Of a stretch of DNA of 64,000 bases, positions 20,561 to 31,339 are shown one piece after another. Position 1 is the stretch's first letter, and every line of letters begins with the position of its first letter. Position numbers and translations under genes: made by a program. The notes under the pieces were generated by a model, which saw only the letters and a list, made by a program, of their open reading frames with translations, was not told where the DNA came from and did no database searches. Source of the DNA: Primulina eburnea (Eukaryota > Streptophyta > Magnoliopsida > Lamiales > Gesneriaceae); contig NW_027330987.1 in NCBI RefSeq assembly GCF_022965805.1, positions 62,001 to 126,000 on the forward strand, read 5' to 3'.

Positions 20561-22111
20561 TGTTCTTTATCCTTATCGACGATCGGTGTTTCACATTTGA
20601 TAGAAGACTGCTGTTTGTCTGGATCAGCATTTGAAATAGATTATAGACTGTTGAGATTTTATACGGTTCAAGTAGAACCAGAGCTGATTATGAAGGTTAA
20701 AGCGGCTCAGAAAGTTGATCAGGATGTACAGAAATCAGTATCATTGGTCAGAACAGGGCATCGATCGGAGTATCAGGTATGTGATAACGTCTTGTATGTG
20801 AATAATCGTCTGGTTGTGCCAAATGTTTCAGATTTGAAACGACAGATATTGTCAGAAGCACACAACAATCGATTCAGTATTCATCCTGGCGGCAGAAAGA
20901 TGTATAATGATTTGAAAAGACAGTTCTGGTGGAAACAAATGAAGGCTGACATTGCCGAATTTGTTTCCAAATGTCTGAATTGCCAGCAGGTGAAATCGGA
21001 AAGAAAGAAATCAGGAGGTTTTTTTACAGAGTTTGTCTATTCCTGAATGAAAATGAGATCACATTTCCATGGATTTTGTGACACAACTGCCGCATTCCTC
21101 CAGAGTTTGTGATGCGATTTGGGTCGTGATTGATCGATTGACCAAATCCGCATGTTTTATTCCGTACAAGATGACGTACAGATTTGACCAGAATGGCAGA
21201 GATCTACGTCAGAGAAGTGGTCAAATTGCACGGAGTGCCGAAGTCAATTGTATCAGACCGTGATCCTCGATTTACTTCGCATTTCTGGCAGAGTTTGAAG
21301 CAAGCTCTCGGTACGAAGTTACATCTGAGTACCACATATCATCCACAGACCGACGGACAGTTAGAGCGGACTATCCAGACACTGGAAGATAAGCTGAGAG
21401 CAGTAATGCTTGATTTTAGCAATAATTGGCAAGATGCATTGCCGCTTTGTGAGTTTTCGTACAACAACAGTTAATGAGACAAGCATTGAGATGGCACCAT
21501 TCGAAGCGTTGTACGGAAAGAAGTGTCGATCCCCTCTCTATTGGGATGATATCTCTGAAGTGCCTGAGATTGGACCTGATATGATCAGATATATGACAGA
21601 AAAAGTGAAGCTAATTCGAAAGAAAATGAAGGCAGCGCAAGACAGACATGCCAAATATGCCAATGTTCGACGTAGACCGTTGGTATTTGAGGCAGGAGAC
21701 CGAGTATTTTTAAAGATTTCACCTTTCAGAGGAGTTGTCAGATTTGGCAAGAAAGGGAAACTTTCTCCACGATACATTGGGCCTTATGAGATTCTCGAGA
21801 AGATAGGAGATCGTGCCTATCGACTCGCTTTACCACCTTCATTATCCGGGATACATGATGTGTTTCATGTATCGTTATTAAGGAAATACCTTCCTGATGC
21901 TTCACATGCTATTCAGCCAGACGAGGTCGAACTGGATGAGACGTTGAGCTATGTTGAAAAACCGATTCAGATTGTTGATCGTAAAGAAAAACAGCTCAGA
22001 ACAAAGACTATTCCACTTGTAAAAGTGCAATGGACTCGTCATGGCATTGAAGAAGCCACCTGGGAGACTGAATCAGATATGAGACAAGAGTTCCCAGAGT
22101 TATTTCGATAA
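20561..22111 (+). pseudogene. Integrase with chromodomain-like tail, element A
   Basis: Zinc-binding HHCC region ([14 protein letters not shown]... CLNCQQVK), catalytic core with [20 protein letters not shown] and the [13 protein letters not shown] region, GKKCRSPLYW, and a C-terminal part RPLVFEAGDRVFLK...LSPRYIGPYEIL. The last 60 residues (PLVKVQWTRHGIEEATWE) resemble the chromodomain of plant chromoviruses. Frameshifts occur near 21020, 21180 and 21475. The last frame ends at a natural TAA at 22111. Confidence 0.9.
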
Positions 22112-22169
22112 TGTAAAAATCCTATACAGTTTATGTATATACTCCTTATTGATACGATTGATTGCCTGT

Positions 22170-22187
22170 GATTTCGGGGACGAAATC
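22170..22187 (+). promoter_or_regulatory. Pre-polypurine-tract hairpin, element A
   Basis: GATTTCG, loop GGGA, CGAAATC: a perfect 7-bp stem ending 6 bp before the polypurine tract. Homologous hairpins precede the tract in C, D, H and I. Confidence 0.75.
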
Positions 22188-22193
22188 GTATCT

Positions 22194-22206
22194 TGGGGGG
22201 GAGAAA
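22194..22206 (+). promoter_or_regulatory. Polypurine tract of element A
   Basis: TGGGGGGGAGAAA immediately before the 3' LTR; primes plus-strand DNA synthesis. Confidence 0.85.
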
Positions 22207-23957
22207 TGTAATGCCCTAGATTTCATATCATGTTAAGCGAAGATTAATGAATTTGAACTAATGTGATTATAGCCGGGCTATTACGAAACCAAATTGGGCC
22301 AAACATATGAATTACACAACATGGGGACAGAACTGTTGGGGCCCGAGCGGTAATTGTTGACCGCCCGAGCGCCAGTGTTCAACAAAGGTAGGCTTCGGGC
22401 AGAAGATGTGCCCGGGCGGTAGTTTTTGACCGCCCGAGCGCCAATGCATAATAGGGAGGCAGAACACCTTACGCCCGGGCGGTAAGTTTCAACCGTCCGA
22501 GCGCCGAACAGGCGCCCGGGCGGAAATTTATGACCACCCGAGCGCCGATCAAGATTAAAGAAGGATGAGACACGTATCTTATACATGCAAGGTGATATAT
22601 ATAAATACAAACCCTTCAGAATTCAGTAAAAACGAACAAAGAAGATCGAGAATTCTTCAAGAAAATCCTTACGCCTTTACACTTTGATCCGTCTGTCTGA
22701 TTTGTAATCCGAGTACGGCACCGTGTTCCTAGCAACGACAGCTACTACTGGACGTAAGTTTTGTTAAGTTTTGATATGTCTTGAAATTATGATATTGTCA
22801 GAATTGAATGAGATTCATATATGATGTTCTTGACATGTTAAACATCATATAATCGAATTCAGATTAAGAAACAGATATCATATGAAATTGTTATGATTTT
22901 CAGAATGGAATTGATTAAGATTGATGTCAGATTTGTACGGTGGTTGATTATAAGTTATTAGAATTGGAATATACTGATATGGTATTACCGGTATCGCAAG
23001 ATTGTACTGTTGTACTGTCAGAATTTGACAAGACAAAGATGTCCTGATTTGAATAGAATATTGATACAAAGTATTGGTATTGTCATTGCCATATTGAACA
23101 TTGACAGACTTTGAGTCGAGACTTCGATTGTATCAGAGCGACAGAAAGAAAGGTATAAATAAATGTTGATTCGAGATTGCACAACTCAAGTTAGGTTTGA
23201 CTTGAGTTTCCCTAAATCACATACTTTATTTCATTGCATTGATATTTGCAAATTATCAGATTGATATGTTTAATCTATTGAATTATAGTAGAGCAAGAAT
23301 TCGAGTCTAGGGCAGATTAGCCTAGCTAGGGCAGAACCGCCAGGTCTTCGACAGAACTGCTAAGACCTTAGACTTACGGTGTATCGATGAGCTTAGATGT
23401 AGATTGACGTCTATTGTAGACATTCGATACAGCATGCCAAAGTCTAAATTAGATCGGGATCCCCTAGATTAGAAATGAGTCCTTGATTTAAGTACATAGT
23501 TGTATTGATTTATGTGGTCAGATTAGATACATGTTTTAATGTTTGTTTATGCTCTTATATATGTTTTATATGATTGCATTGATACATTGTTTATACTGGG
23601 ATTTTATTCTCACCGGAGTTATCCGGCTGTTGTCGTGTTTGTATGTGTGCATGGCAACAGGTGGGACAGGTTCAGGGTCACAGAGGTGAAGAAAGATCGA
23701 GATTAGAGTGGAGACTACGGATTTGGACTAGAGATAGGGTTTAAAGACTTGATATATAGTTGTTAAAAATTAGTTTTAGAATGATTGTATATAGTACCAG
23801 ATTTGTACTGTGATACTGATATGTATGTTAGAATGTATGCCCTTACGTTCCGCAGTTGATATTTGTATTTAAAAAAAAAATTAGACCCTGTTTAATATAA
23901 TTGATTAAATTAGTCCCAATGACGATTAAGAAGATGATTAGCGTCCGGGTCCCCACA
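22207..23957 (+). mobile_element. 3' LTR of element A
   Basis: 1751 bp, TGTAATGCCC to GTCCCCACA. It holds a cluster of GC-rich palindromes, then a TATA-like gatatatataaatac at about 22592-22606 and a presumed transcript start downstream. It is the full-length version of the LTR that is shortened at 16340-17400. Confidence 0.9.
22338..22547. repeat. Four GC-rich palindromes in the 3' LTR of A
   Basis: Four units of about 36 bp, consensus GCGCCCGGGCGGTAA, 5-7 bp, TGACCGCCCGAGCGCC, end about 45 bp upstream of the TATA-like box. Nearly the same unit occurs in the LTR of element D (61158-61311). Confidence 0.9.
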
Positions 23958-24556
23958 ACAATTCCTGAAGAAAATGATGCCAAAAAGTTCCTTACTCAAA
24001 TAGCAGATCGTTTCACTGCAAACGAAAAGGTCGAGACAAGTACTATTCTGAATAAACTTGTCTGAATAAACTTGTCTCAATGCGGTACAAAGAGAAAGGG
24101 AACATAAGAGAGTACATAATGAAAATGTCAAATCTTGTGAGTCTACTAAAAGCATTCACGTTGGAATTGTCGGAAGACATAGTTGTGCATTTAGTCTTGA
24201 TCTCTCTGTCTGCGCAATTTAATCAATTCAAAATAAGTTATAATACCCAGAAGGAAAAGTTGACTTTGAATGAGCTTATTGCGCAGTGCGTTCAGGAAGA
24301 GGAGAGATTGAAACAAGATGTGATTGAAAGTGCTCACTTGACATCTAACTATCAAGGTAATTGCATCAATAAGAAAAGGAAATGGAGCAATAAGGATGGA
24401 AACTCTGGTTCACAGCATATGGAGCAACAGAAACAAGATAAAGTGATTACTTGTTTTTTTTGCAAAAGGACTGATGGGCATGTGAAGAAGGATTGTTCCA
24501 AATACGCCAATTGGCGTGGAAAGAAAGGGTTGTTTAAGGAGCCGGTTGCCAACTGA
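23958..24556 (+). pseudogene. gag pseudogene of element E, 3' part
   Basis: Continuation of the copia gag begun at 16087. The UBN2-type gag core is clear (KEKGNIREYIMKMSNLV, HLVLISLSAQFNQFKISYNT, EKLTLNELIAQCVQEEERLK), followed by a basic region and a zinc knuckle, CFFCKRTDGHVKKDC, with one extra residue in the spacing. It ends at a TGA at 24556. A 15-bp duplication (gaataaacttgtct) near 24050-24076 adds a frameshift. Confidence 0.85.
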
Positions 24557-25886
24557 TGGTGAAAGATACATCTTATGGAAAATGACAATAAAATTTTTGG
24601 TGTTTTTTTAAAGCTTTATTCAGGAACTGAGAAGTTTTTTTATTTTCTGGTATTTGAATTTTGAAATTACTTTTTGCATATTTTTTTACAAATCAAGTTT
24701 TTCCTTTATCCATGTGGTATTTTCAATTTTTCGAAATTCAAATATGTTTTGTATGAGTTCCTTGATTGATAAGCTTGATAAATTGAACATCATTATTTTA
24801 AATTACATTGAAATTATGCATGCATGAAATTTTGAAATTAAATGCAAATTAATTTCGTATGTTGACTTTAGTAGGAGTGAGTAAATTAGAAAGTCAACAT
24901 TGAGAAGAATATATTGATGTTTATGTCCACATATGTGATGGCATAAATTTTATCAGATGGTAATCTCATTTGGATTTATAGAGAACATTGTTTAAATATT
25001 GCGAACATCATTAGAATGTTAGACAGATATTTAAGAAACTCGACATTGGATTATTAATCTGGTTATGCGGTGCATAAAGTGAACTAAGGATTTTATGCTC
25101 ATTGCTCACACATTGGAAATCTGACATTTGGAAATAATTGAATATTTGGAATCCGAATAAAGTTGCGGAATTTTATCACCGGTAATGATCATTGGTCTAA
25201 GAAATCATTGAGGATCAATTGTGATAATAAAGTCGCTACATGTTACTTAAAGAAAAATTGAAACTTGTCAAAGTCAAAATATATTGACATGGAGTTTCTA
25301 GTTGTAAAAAAATAATTCAGAGTGATTGTGTGTCAATTGAGCATGTTATTGCAAACTCTATAATTGCGGATGCGTTTGTCATGGGTTGGCCACCCAAGAT
25401 TTTTTGGGCATGTGACACACATTGGTGTTGTCCATATAGTTGATATGCCTGTACAGTGGGAGGTTGTATTCGGTTTCAGCATTTATTCATTTGACATGAT
25501 TTAAGTTTCTGTACAGACTAAGGTTTATTTGAATTACTATGAAATAAAGTGACGTCTTTCATTGTGGTTTAGCATTTGGTTGAAAGTCTATTATTGGACT
25601 TTTTGAGTCATTAGGAGGACCAATTGGAAATGGATGTTTTATTCTGAGATCACATTTATGTATTTCCATGCTACACATCCATACTTGATCTATGTTATTG
25701 ATTATGCTAATATTGTGATAATTGATGGGTCTAGTGATTTTAAATGTAGCGATGACTGCTTTGATTCGATATTGGTATAATTGATAGACCAGATTGTTAA
25801 GGAATATTTTGGTTTAGATAACAAGAGCTCAATCCAGTTTTTGCATGTACAATATCCGGATAACTTATGTGGCCCAAGTGGGAGAT
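24557..25886 (+). other. Internal region of element E with RNase H relic
   Basis: Most of pol is absent. From about 25210 to 25430 the translation resembles the end of a copia RNase H (CDNKVATCYLKKN, SKSKYIDMEFLVVK, then a frameshifted counterpart of the usual ADPLTKGLPPK block). The rest (24560-25200 and 25440-25870) is AT-rich without recognisable coding sequence. The polypurine tract AAGTGGGAGAT ends at 25886. Confidence 0.65.
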
Positions 25887-26360
25887 TGTTGGAATTATTT
25901 TGTGGGCTCACATAATGTAATTAATTGTACATGGACAAATTATTTAATAAAGAACCCAATAAAGTGATCTAATTAATTATGGATTTTCAAAGTATTAAAT
26001 AAATTGATATGGTCCACCTTATGTGTAGAAAACCAGCCCAATTAGGTCTTCTATGATGGGTGGAAGACTGCTAAGGTTATATAAGGTTATGGTCCCCAAG
26101 GCACAGCGAATATAATACAGAATACATACGGCACATGTATTCTAGATCTCTCTCCTTCTCCCATCAAAGGCAAGAATAAGGTGGTCGATTCTCTGTTGTC
26201 TTGGAAGATCCATAACTCTGACGCTATATCAATCAATGGATTCTGGTACGTGTTTACTGTTATTCAGATTTTCTGATAATTCGACATGAATTCCTGACGT
26301 GTTGTGATATATGGATTTGATCACATGATTTATAGATTTAATATTATTGAATCTCCAACA
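25887..26360 (+). mobile_element. 3' LTR of element E
   Basis: 474 bp, the same length and ends as the 5' LTR. It is followed not by a target duplication but by E internal sequence (next entry). Confidence 0.9.
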
Positions 26361-26402
26361 AGTAGTATCAGAGCCACGTTCATGTTGAATTATGAGATTT
26401 TA
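26361..26402 (+). mobile_element. Stub of element E internal sequence beyond its 3' LTR
   Basis: These 42 bp (agtagtatcagagccacg, then ttcatgttgaattatgag) match the primer site and first leader bases after the 5' LTR at 14287-14327. Similarity ends at about 26402. The LTR at 25887 is therefore also the left LTR of a second, truncated E copy. Confidence 0.85.
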
Positions 26403-26500
26403 TTTTTAAGAACAAGAACGCACTGTAATTATAGTGGTTAGGCTCACTTCGCCTACGTCCCCTTGAACTTGGAGCAAGTTTATTAATTCATGAGTTCCTC
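26403..26500. other. Spacer
   Basis: No gene or repeat recognised. Confidence 0.4.
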
Positions 26501-26650
26501 TCTTGTGAGACGATCATGGGCTAACTTTGTCCATATTTACAATAAAAAATAATAATATTGTATAAAAAATAATACTTTTCATGGTTAAACCAAATAAAAG
26601 ATCCGTTTTACAAAATTGACCCGTAGTCTCACAATCGTTTTTGTGTATAA
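26501..26650 (+). mobile_element. MITE-like repeat, copy 2
   Basis: A small AT-rich element with imperfect terminal inverted repeats, TTGTGAGACG at the left (26503) and GTCTCACAATCG at the right (ending about 26637). Its interior (gtccatatttacaataaaaa, aatacttttcatgg, gatccgt) matches 13362-13475 in reverse orientation. No coding sequence. Confidence 0.65.
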
Positions 26651-27052
26651 TAATAACTGTGTATGCTGTTAATAACCATTCATATCCAACTTTACTCGTT
26701 ACTTATTATACATGTACTCATGTAAAAAAGTAGACTACTAGTTATGTTGTTAGTCCTCAATAGTGTAACGACCAACTTCCAACCATGATTTTGTTCCGAT
26801 GCAATCCCTTTATGGTGAAACTAGCTTGTTCGTAAAAGAGTAGGCATCACTCAAAACTCTGTAATTGTATAGGAATACATTTAAAACAATAAAAGAGAGA
26901 TGTATGATCTGTTCGCATAGTTCACGTACAAGTATTTCACTACAATTTTCTGAAGGAATTACGAACTCAGAGGCTCGAATTCAAGACATCCTGTCTCTTT
27001 GAAACATTGGTGCCACTGGGCCAAAGACAGGAGGCCACAAATAACAACATTT
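26651..27052. other. Spacer, nothing recognised
   Basis: AT-rich in its first half; the second half (26940-27040) has a more balanced composition but no ORF or known repeat. Confidence 0.4.
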
Positions 27053-27298
27053 TGTTACTGTTACACGTTGTTAGTGTCAGTATATGTTAATAGATTCTTT
27101 CCTTATTTAGTCCCTCGATTACCTCTTTAAGATTTTCATTATATCGTTGTATATATTCTTACTGTAATTATGATGTATTTCTTCCTATAAATGGGCTATG
27201 ATTAAGTGATCTGATTATTCTTGATGTCTATAAATTGTAATTTTCATAATAAATAGAATCAATCATTTTTTTCCAAAATCTCTCGCTTAAAATTGTCA
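27053..27298 (+). mobile_element. 5' LTR of element F (left end approximate)
   Basis: It ends in CA directly before the primer site TGATATCAGAGCC (27299-27311). Its left end is probably TGTTACTG at 27053 or TGTTAGTG at 27068. There is no second LTR to align, so the length is a guess. Confidence 0.5.
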
Positions 27299-27334
27299 TG
27301 ATATCAGAGCCAAAACTCTTGAGATCATTTCATC

Positions 27335-27950
27335 TTGTGTCTGGTTCCTTATCTAACCCCAAGTTCTCGGATTATGTCTTGGATCTTTGGGAGTGTGGAC
27401 CACTCCATACTTCTCAATCTCAAGCCTTATAAGACATCTAAAGAAATGTGGGGTTACTTGAAGAAAGTTTATAGCCAAAGTAACACATCACGAAGCTTTC
27501 ATTTAGAACTTGAGTTGGGACAACTTATTCAAGGGAACATGTCAATCCAGGAGTTTTTGTTCTTCCTTTGAGAATCTTTAGACTGAGTACACTGATATTG
27601 TGTATGCAAATGTACCTCCTGAAAGACTTGTTGTCCAAAAAGTACATGAGACTAGCAAGCGTGACCAGTTTTAATGAAGTTAAAAGGAGAGTTTGAAGCA
27701 ATCAGATCCAACCTGATGAACAGAGATCCTGTTCCTTTTTTTGGATATTTGTATACGAAAGCTTCTCAGGAAATAACGGCTCATTATACAGGCTGTCATG
27801 TAGCAGAAAGCTCAAAATTCTACTCCAATAGTAGTTGCATACACTGCTCAATGGAAGTCTAAAGGAGGTAGAAATATGACTAATGTTCAATGCAATAGTT
27901 GCAAAGGATTTGGTCACTTTGCCACTAATTGTACTGAGAAATTCTTCAAT
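27335..27950 (+). pseudogene. gag pseudogene of element F
   Basis: Copia gag (UBN2 type): SWIFGSVDHSILLNLKPYKT, KEMWGYLKKVYSQSN, LGQLIQGNMSIQEF, then after frameshifts EYTDIVYANVPPERL, FLMKLKGEFEAIRSNLMNRD and a CCHC knuckle (CNSCKGFGHFATNC, 27878-27931) with a second one partly preserved. The N-terminal 60 or so residues usual for this family are missing, and at least two frameshifts plus a TAG interrupt it. Confidence 0.8.
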
Positions 27951-28557
27951 TAGTGTAAAAAACAGGGCATGTCATCAAAGATTGTCCCACTCGAACTCCA
28001 AAGAATCGAAAACAACCTACAACATCCTGTTGGTTCCTCAAATGCTCCTAGTCCTGGTCAGTCTTTTGTTACTCTTGAAATGGTCCAGCAAATGATAGTT
28101 TCTGCCTTGACTGCTTTAGGCATTTCAGGTAACAAAAAGTCCACTCCTAAACCTTGGTAATTTGATTCTGGTGCTTCCAATCACATTACCAACACAGCCT
28201 TACCTCTAAATAATGTTAAAAAATATAAGAGAGACCTCCATATTCATATTGCCGATGGTAACACTTTACCTATAACAGCTGGTGATTATATTTCAGACTC
28301 CTTGAATACTGTTTTTTGTCTCCTAAGTTGTCCACTAAGCTCATATATGTCGGCCAACCGTTCAATTTTAAAATTCTGGTAGTCTTGTGCATGATCAAGT
28401 GTCAAATTATGATTCTTGTAATGTTGTTCGATGTGATAATGAGGTGTGGCATAGGCATTTAGGACATCCTAACTCTCATCTAATTCACGTCTTGCTTAAA
28501 TCTGGTTCCTTGGGAATAAAAATTCAAGCTCTATTAATGACATTTCCGATTGTGCAT
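27951..28557 (+). pseudogene. Protease and pre-integrase region of element F
   Basis: Copia-type protease with active site FDSGASNHITNTA at about 28160-28195, preceded by a TAA in place of a Trp/Tyr codon. A pre-integrase segment with VWHRHLGHPNSHL follows (about 28440-28480). Reading breaks off at 28557 in the integrase zinc region where H is inserted, and resumes at 42454. Confidence 0.8.
28553..28557. repeat. Left target-site duplication of element H
   Basis: TGCAT here and at 42454-42458. Removing H and one copy restores a continuous pre-integrase frame of F. One base (A, 28558) separates it from the TG start of the LTR. Confidence 0.7.
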
Positions 28558-28558
28558 A

Positions 28559-30144
28559 TGTAAATACCCTAAATCTTGCTACGGGAATACCTATATATGT
28601 CATAGGAAATTTCAGCTTATTATGACACAACATTTTTGAGTTTCATGTAATCATAATCTTAGAAATTTGAATAATCATTTTCCTTTTCATTATTCACAAT
28701 TTATCATCATGTTAATAACTAATTTAAGCCAAAATAAATTAACCAACAAACTACATATATTAAGAGAAAAATAATGATAATTAAGAGGAGGTTAATCACC
28801 TTAAATATGTGTTTTAAATATGAGGTTAATGGTCATGAATATGTGTCATTAAGAGGGGGTTAATGACCATGAATAGGTGTTTTAAATATGAAGTTAATGG
28901 TCATTAAAAGGATGTTAATGACCATGAATAATGAAATTTAAGATGAAATAAATGACATTGAATGGAGTGACCCTTCACCTTACCCTTGGAGGCCTATAAA
29001 TAGATGCTCTAGTTTAGTGTAAAACCACACCAAAAATCCTCACAAATCACTCATAAGTCTCGACCACTTCAAGCAAAGAGAAGATGCTGCATTCGTCCAT
29101 TGTATTGTTGCCAAAGTACTGCCCAAATCGTGACCGAGGTTCTGCCCGTGTTTTACCCAAGTTTTACCTAAGTATCGGTTAAGTTCGAATCGTACATTTG
29201 AACCAAAAGTAAGTGGCTTTTGCTATGTATTTCTTTGCAATTTAAACTTTGTATAAGTATTTCATAACATGCTTGTATGTGTGTCAAATCATTTTCGAAT
29301 ATATTTCATAAAATCTCGATCGATGTACGTTATGTTCCTTCTATTTCCGATGTTCTTTGATTCTGTCGAGTTCATTCGAAAATTCCGATAAGTGTTGTTT
29401 GATACATCTGATTATGTGGTGCACTGTTACGATTCGAGTGGGATATGGAACGAAGATTGTAAAGTCTATATGGCCTCCATCAATGGGTATAAAACTGTGT
29501 TCTGTCTGCTCCAATCCCTCCCCCCCCCCCCCCCCCCCCCCCAATCAGTGGGTATAAAACTATGTTCTGGCCTCACCCCTTAGACAACAAACAAATTAGG
29601 GACAATTTGACCATGGAAAACGAGATGAATAACATTGTTTTCGTTTGTTTTGATTTGTTCTGTCTGAATTGTCTGATAATCTCTGTTCCGCATTTCGATT
29701 CCGATTTTGATCTGATATGATATACTACGTTTTAAAAATCAGTTTGCAATATGGGTTTTAAATTATATTTATATGTACTTGTGGTAATCGATCGGCCTCC
29801 ATTTATTGAGTGTTTCTCAAAACACTCACCCCTTACACATCTCCCCAGATAAGAACAAAGATCAAGTAGATGATGATGAATTAGACATGCTTCGGGGTTG
29901 GTGATGAAGTTTCGAGATATGAAGATTTTTCGTTTATGTTCTTCCTAAGTTTTGATTCAAGTTGTACAACGTTTCCGCATATTTTATTTAATTTTGGAAT
30001 TTATCGTTGTTGACAAGATTATTTTGAGTTAATGATGAAATAAATTTGTTTTGGTTTATACTGAACTACGAGGCTTGTTGTTTGGCGATTAGGTGATTGT
30101 TGAACAACGCCGGTGTTGACTAACACTGGTCTCGGGGCGTGACA
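28559..30144 (+). mobile_element. 5' LTR of element H
   Basis: It starts TGTAAATACCCTAAATC and ends in the GGGGCGTGAC run. A TATA box, cctataaatagatg, is at about 28992, about 230 bp upstream of a likely donor or leader end. A tandem CATCARTGGGTATAAAACTGTG unit occurs twice (29478 and 29544), with a 23-C run between. Confidence 0.85.
29520..29542. repeat. Poly-C tract in the 5' LTR of H
   Basis: About 23 consecutive C between two copies of the TATAAAA-containing repeat. The 3' LTR has three repeat copies and only a short C run (ggccccca, about 41811) in the equivalent region. The length is also a place where sequencing error is likely. Confidence 0.85.
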
Positions 30145-30150
30145 TTTAAG

Positions 30151-30163
30151 TGGTATCAGAGCC
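30151..30163 (+). promoter_or_regulatory. Primer binding site of element H
   Basis: TGGTATCAGAGCC, tRNA-iMet type, just after the 5' LTR. Confidence 0.9.
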
Positions 30164-30457
30164 GCCAGGTTCGACTGTCGATCGACAAAATTTTGACGAA
30201 GTTAGCTTTTGGCAAAAACTTAGTCATTCATATCCACCCCAATCTTTGATTTGAAAATTGTGACTTCCCATGGGAAACTCGAGAATTCGATTCCATTAAT
30301 TATTCTGGATTGCTCTCGTGTATAATTTTCAAACCATACGTCAGTTCTCGAATTTCCATTTTTGAACCCTTTCTGAATCAAATCTCGAATGAGATGACTT
30401 TGAAATTTACTGTTTAATGTTTATTCACGACCTTATCATTTTGTAAGCCTTCAGGAA

Positions 30458-30790
30458 ATGGCTTCATATGCCCCTCGTAACCACGCTCAGTTTTTGCCAT
30501 TTTTGGAAATTCTTGTAGAATTTATAACTCCACGTAATAAAATCGAAATCCAATTCAGTCAATTGTTCCTTGATCCTCATGCCTTATTTTTAATTCATAT
30601 GAAAATATTCTTATTTTTCTTTTTGAATATTCAATTGATTCTGCACCGAAATTTGGTTTCCATATGCATAGGTATCTTTAAAAAAAATGTCATAGTCTTT
30701 GATGGGGAAGTAGGATTTAGTTTGAGAAATAAAAAAATATATGGAATTAGTGTTTATGTGAATCGGACGATTGGAATTTCAACCTTTTAG
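30458..30790 (+). CDS. Unidentified ORF in the leader of H, 110 codons
   Basis: It starts at an ATG (30458) about 300 bp after the primer site, where gag would begin. The first 40 residues look protein-like (MASYAPRNHAQFLPFLEILV). The rest becomes hydrophobic and AT-driven. It may be the remnant of a gag start or a chance ORF. No domain recognised. Confidence 0.25.
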   Translation: MASYAPRNHAQFLPFLEILVEFITPRNKIEIQFSQLFLDPHALFLIHMKIFLFFFLNIQLILHRNLVSICIGIFKKNVIVFDGEVGFSLRNKKIYGISVYVNRTIGISTF

Positions 30791-31215
30791 GTTATTATTA
30801 TTGAGATTCAAGTTAATTTGACAATATTGGGTCGTAGTTTGACTTCCAAGAACTTTATATTAGTGCAAGGGTCCGAATACAAAGTAATAATAATAATAAT
30901 TGACAACTAATGTTTAAATCACGTGGTCGAGAAAAAATTAAGATATGATTTTTTGGGTTTATATGAAATCGAATTTGAGACTAGTCTTTATATTAAATGG
31001 TCAATAGAAAATTTGAGACTTTTATCGAAAATTTGAGACTTTTATTTTTCGGATTTAATTAAGATTAATTTTGGGACTATTATTCGTATAAATCATCGAT
31101 AGAAAGTTTTAAGTCCTGATTTTTCGGATTTACGTTAGATTAAGAGTTAAGTGAGAAAGTGACACTCATGACTAAATTGTTAATAAAGTTGACAAATTAT
31201 ATGTAGGATTTTAAG
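30791..31215 (+). other. Non-coding internal sequence of element H
   Basis: AT-rich with partial internal repeats (aaaatttgagactttta at about 31009 and 31027). No coding sequence. Confidence 0.5.
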
Positions 31216-31230
31216 CAAATACACACACAA

Positions 31231-31312
<82 letters not shown>
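31216..31312. repeat. (CA)n(TA)n compound microsatellite
   Basis: About 30 bp of CA repeat running into about 65 bp of TA repeat, with one GTATA interruption, inside element H just before element I. Confidence 0.9.
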
Positions 31313-31334
31313 GTTCTTAACTTGAAAATATATG

Positions 31335-31339
31335 TTCTT
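31335..31339. repeat. Left target-site duplication of element I
   Basis: TTCTT here and at 39288-39292, a perfect 5-bp duplication flanking element I. Confidence 0.9.

Larger units (their letters stand above)
16340..23957 (+). mobile_element. Ty3/gypsy element A (Tekay/Del-like), nested in element E
   Basis: Complete structure: 5' LTR 16340-17400 (carrying an internal deletion), primer site 17406-17416, gag, protease, RT-RNase H, integrase with chromodomain-like tail, polypurine tract 22194-22206, 3' LTR 22207-23957, and a 5-bp target duplication. Integrase after RNase H defines Ty3/gypsy. The coding region is related throughout to element C. It is broken by frameshifts and stops. Confidence 0.9.
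13813..26360 (+). mobile_element. Ty1/copia element E, internally deleted, split by element A
   Basis: Two 474-bp LTRs (13813-14286 and 25887-26360) share TGTTGG...CCAACA ends. The parts are a tRNA-iMet primer site, an 1.8-kb leader with hairpin repeats, a broken copia gag, a remnant of RNase H (about 25210-25430) and the polypurine tract AAGTGGGAGAT. Integrase and RT are missing. Without element A the length is about 4.9 kb. The RNase H relic (CDN...SKSKYIDMEFLVVK) places it in Ty1/copia. Confidence 0.85.
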
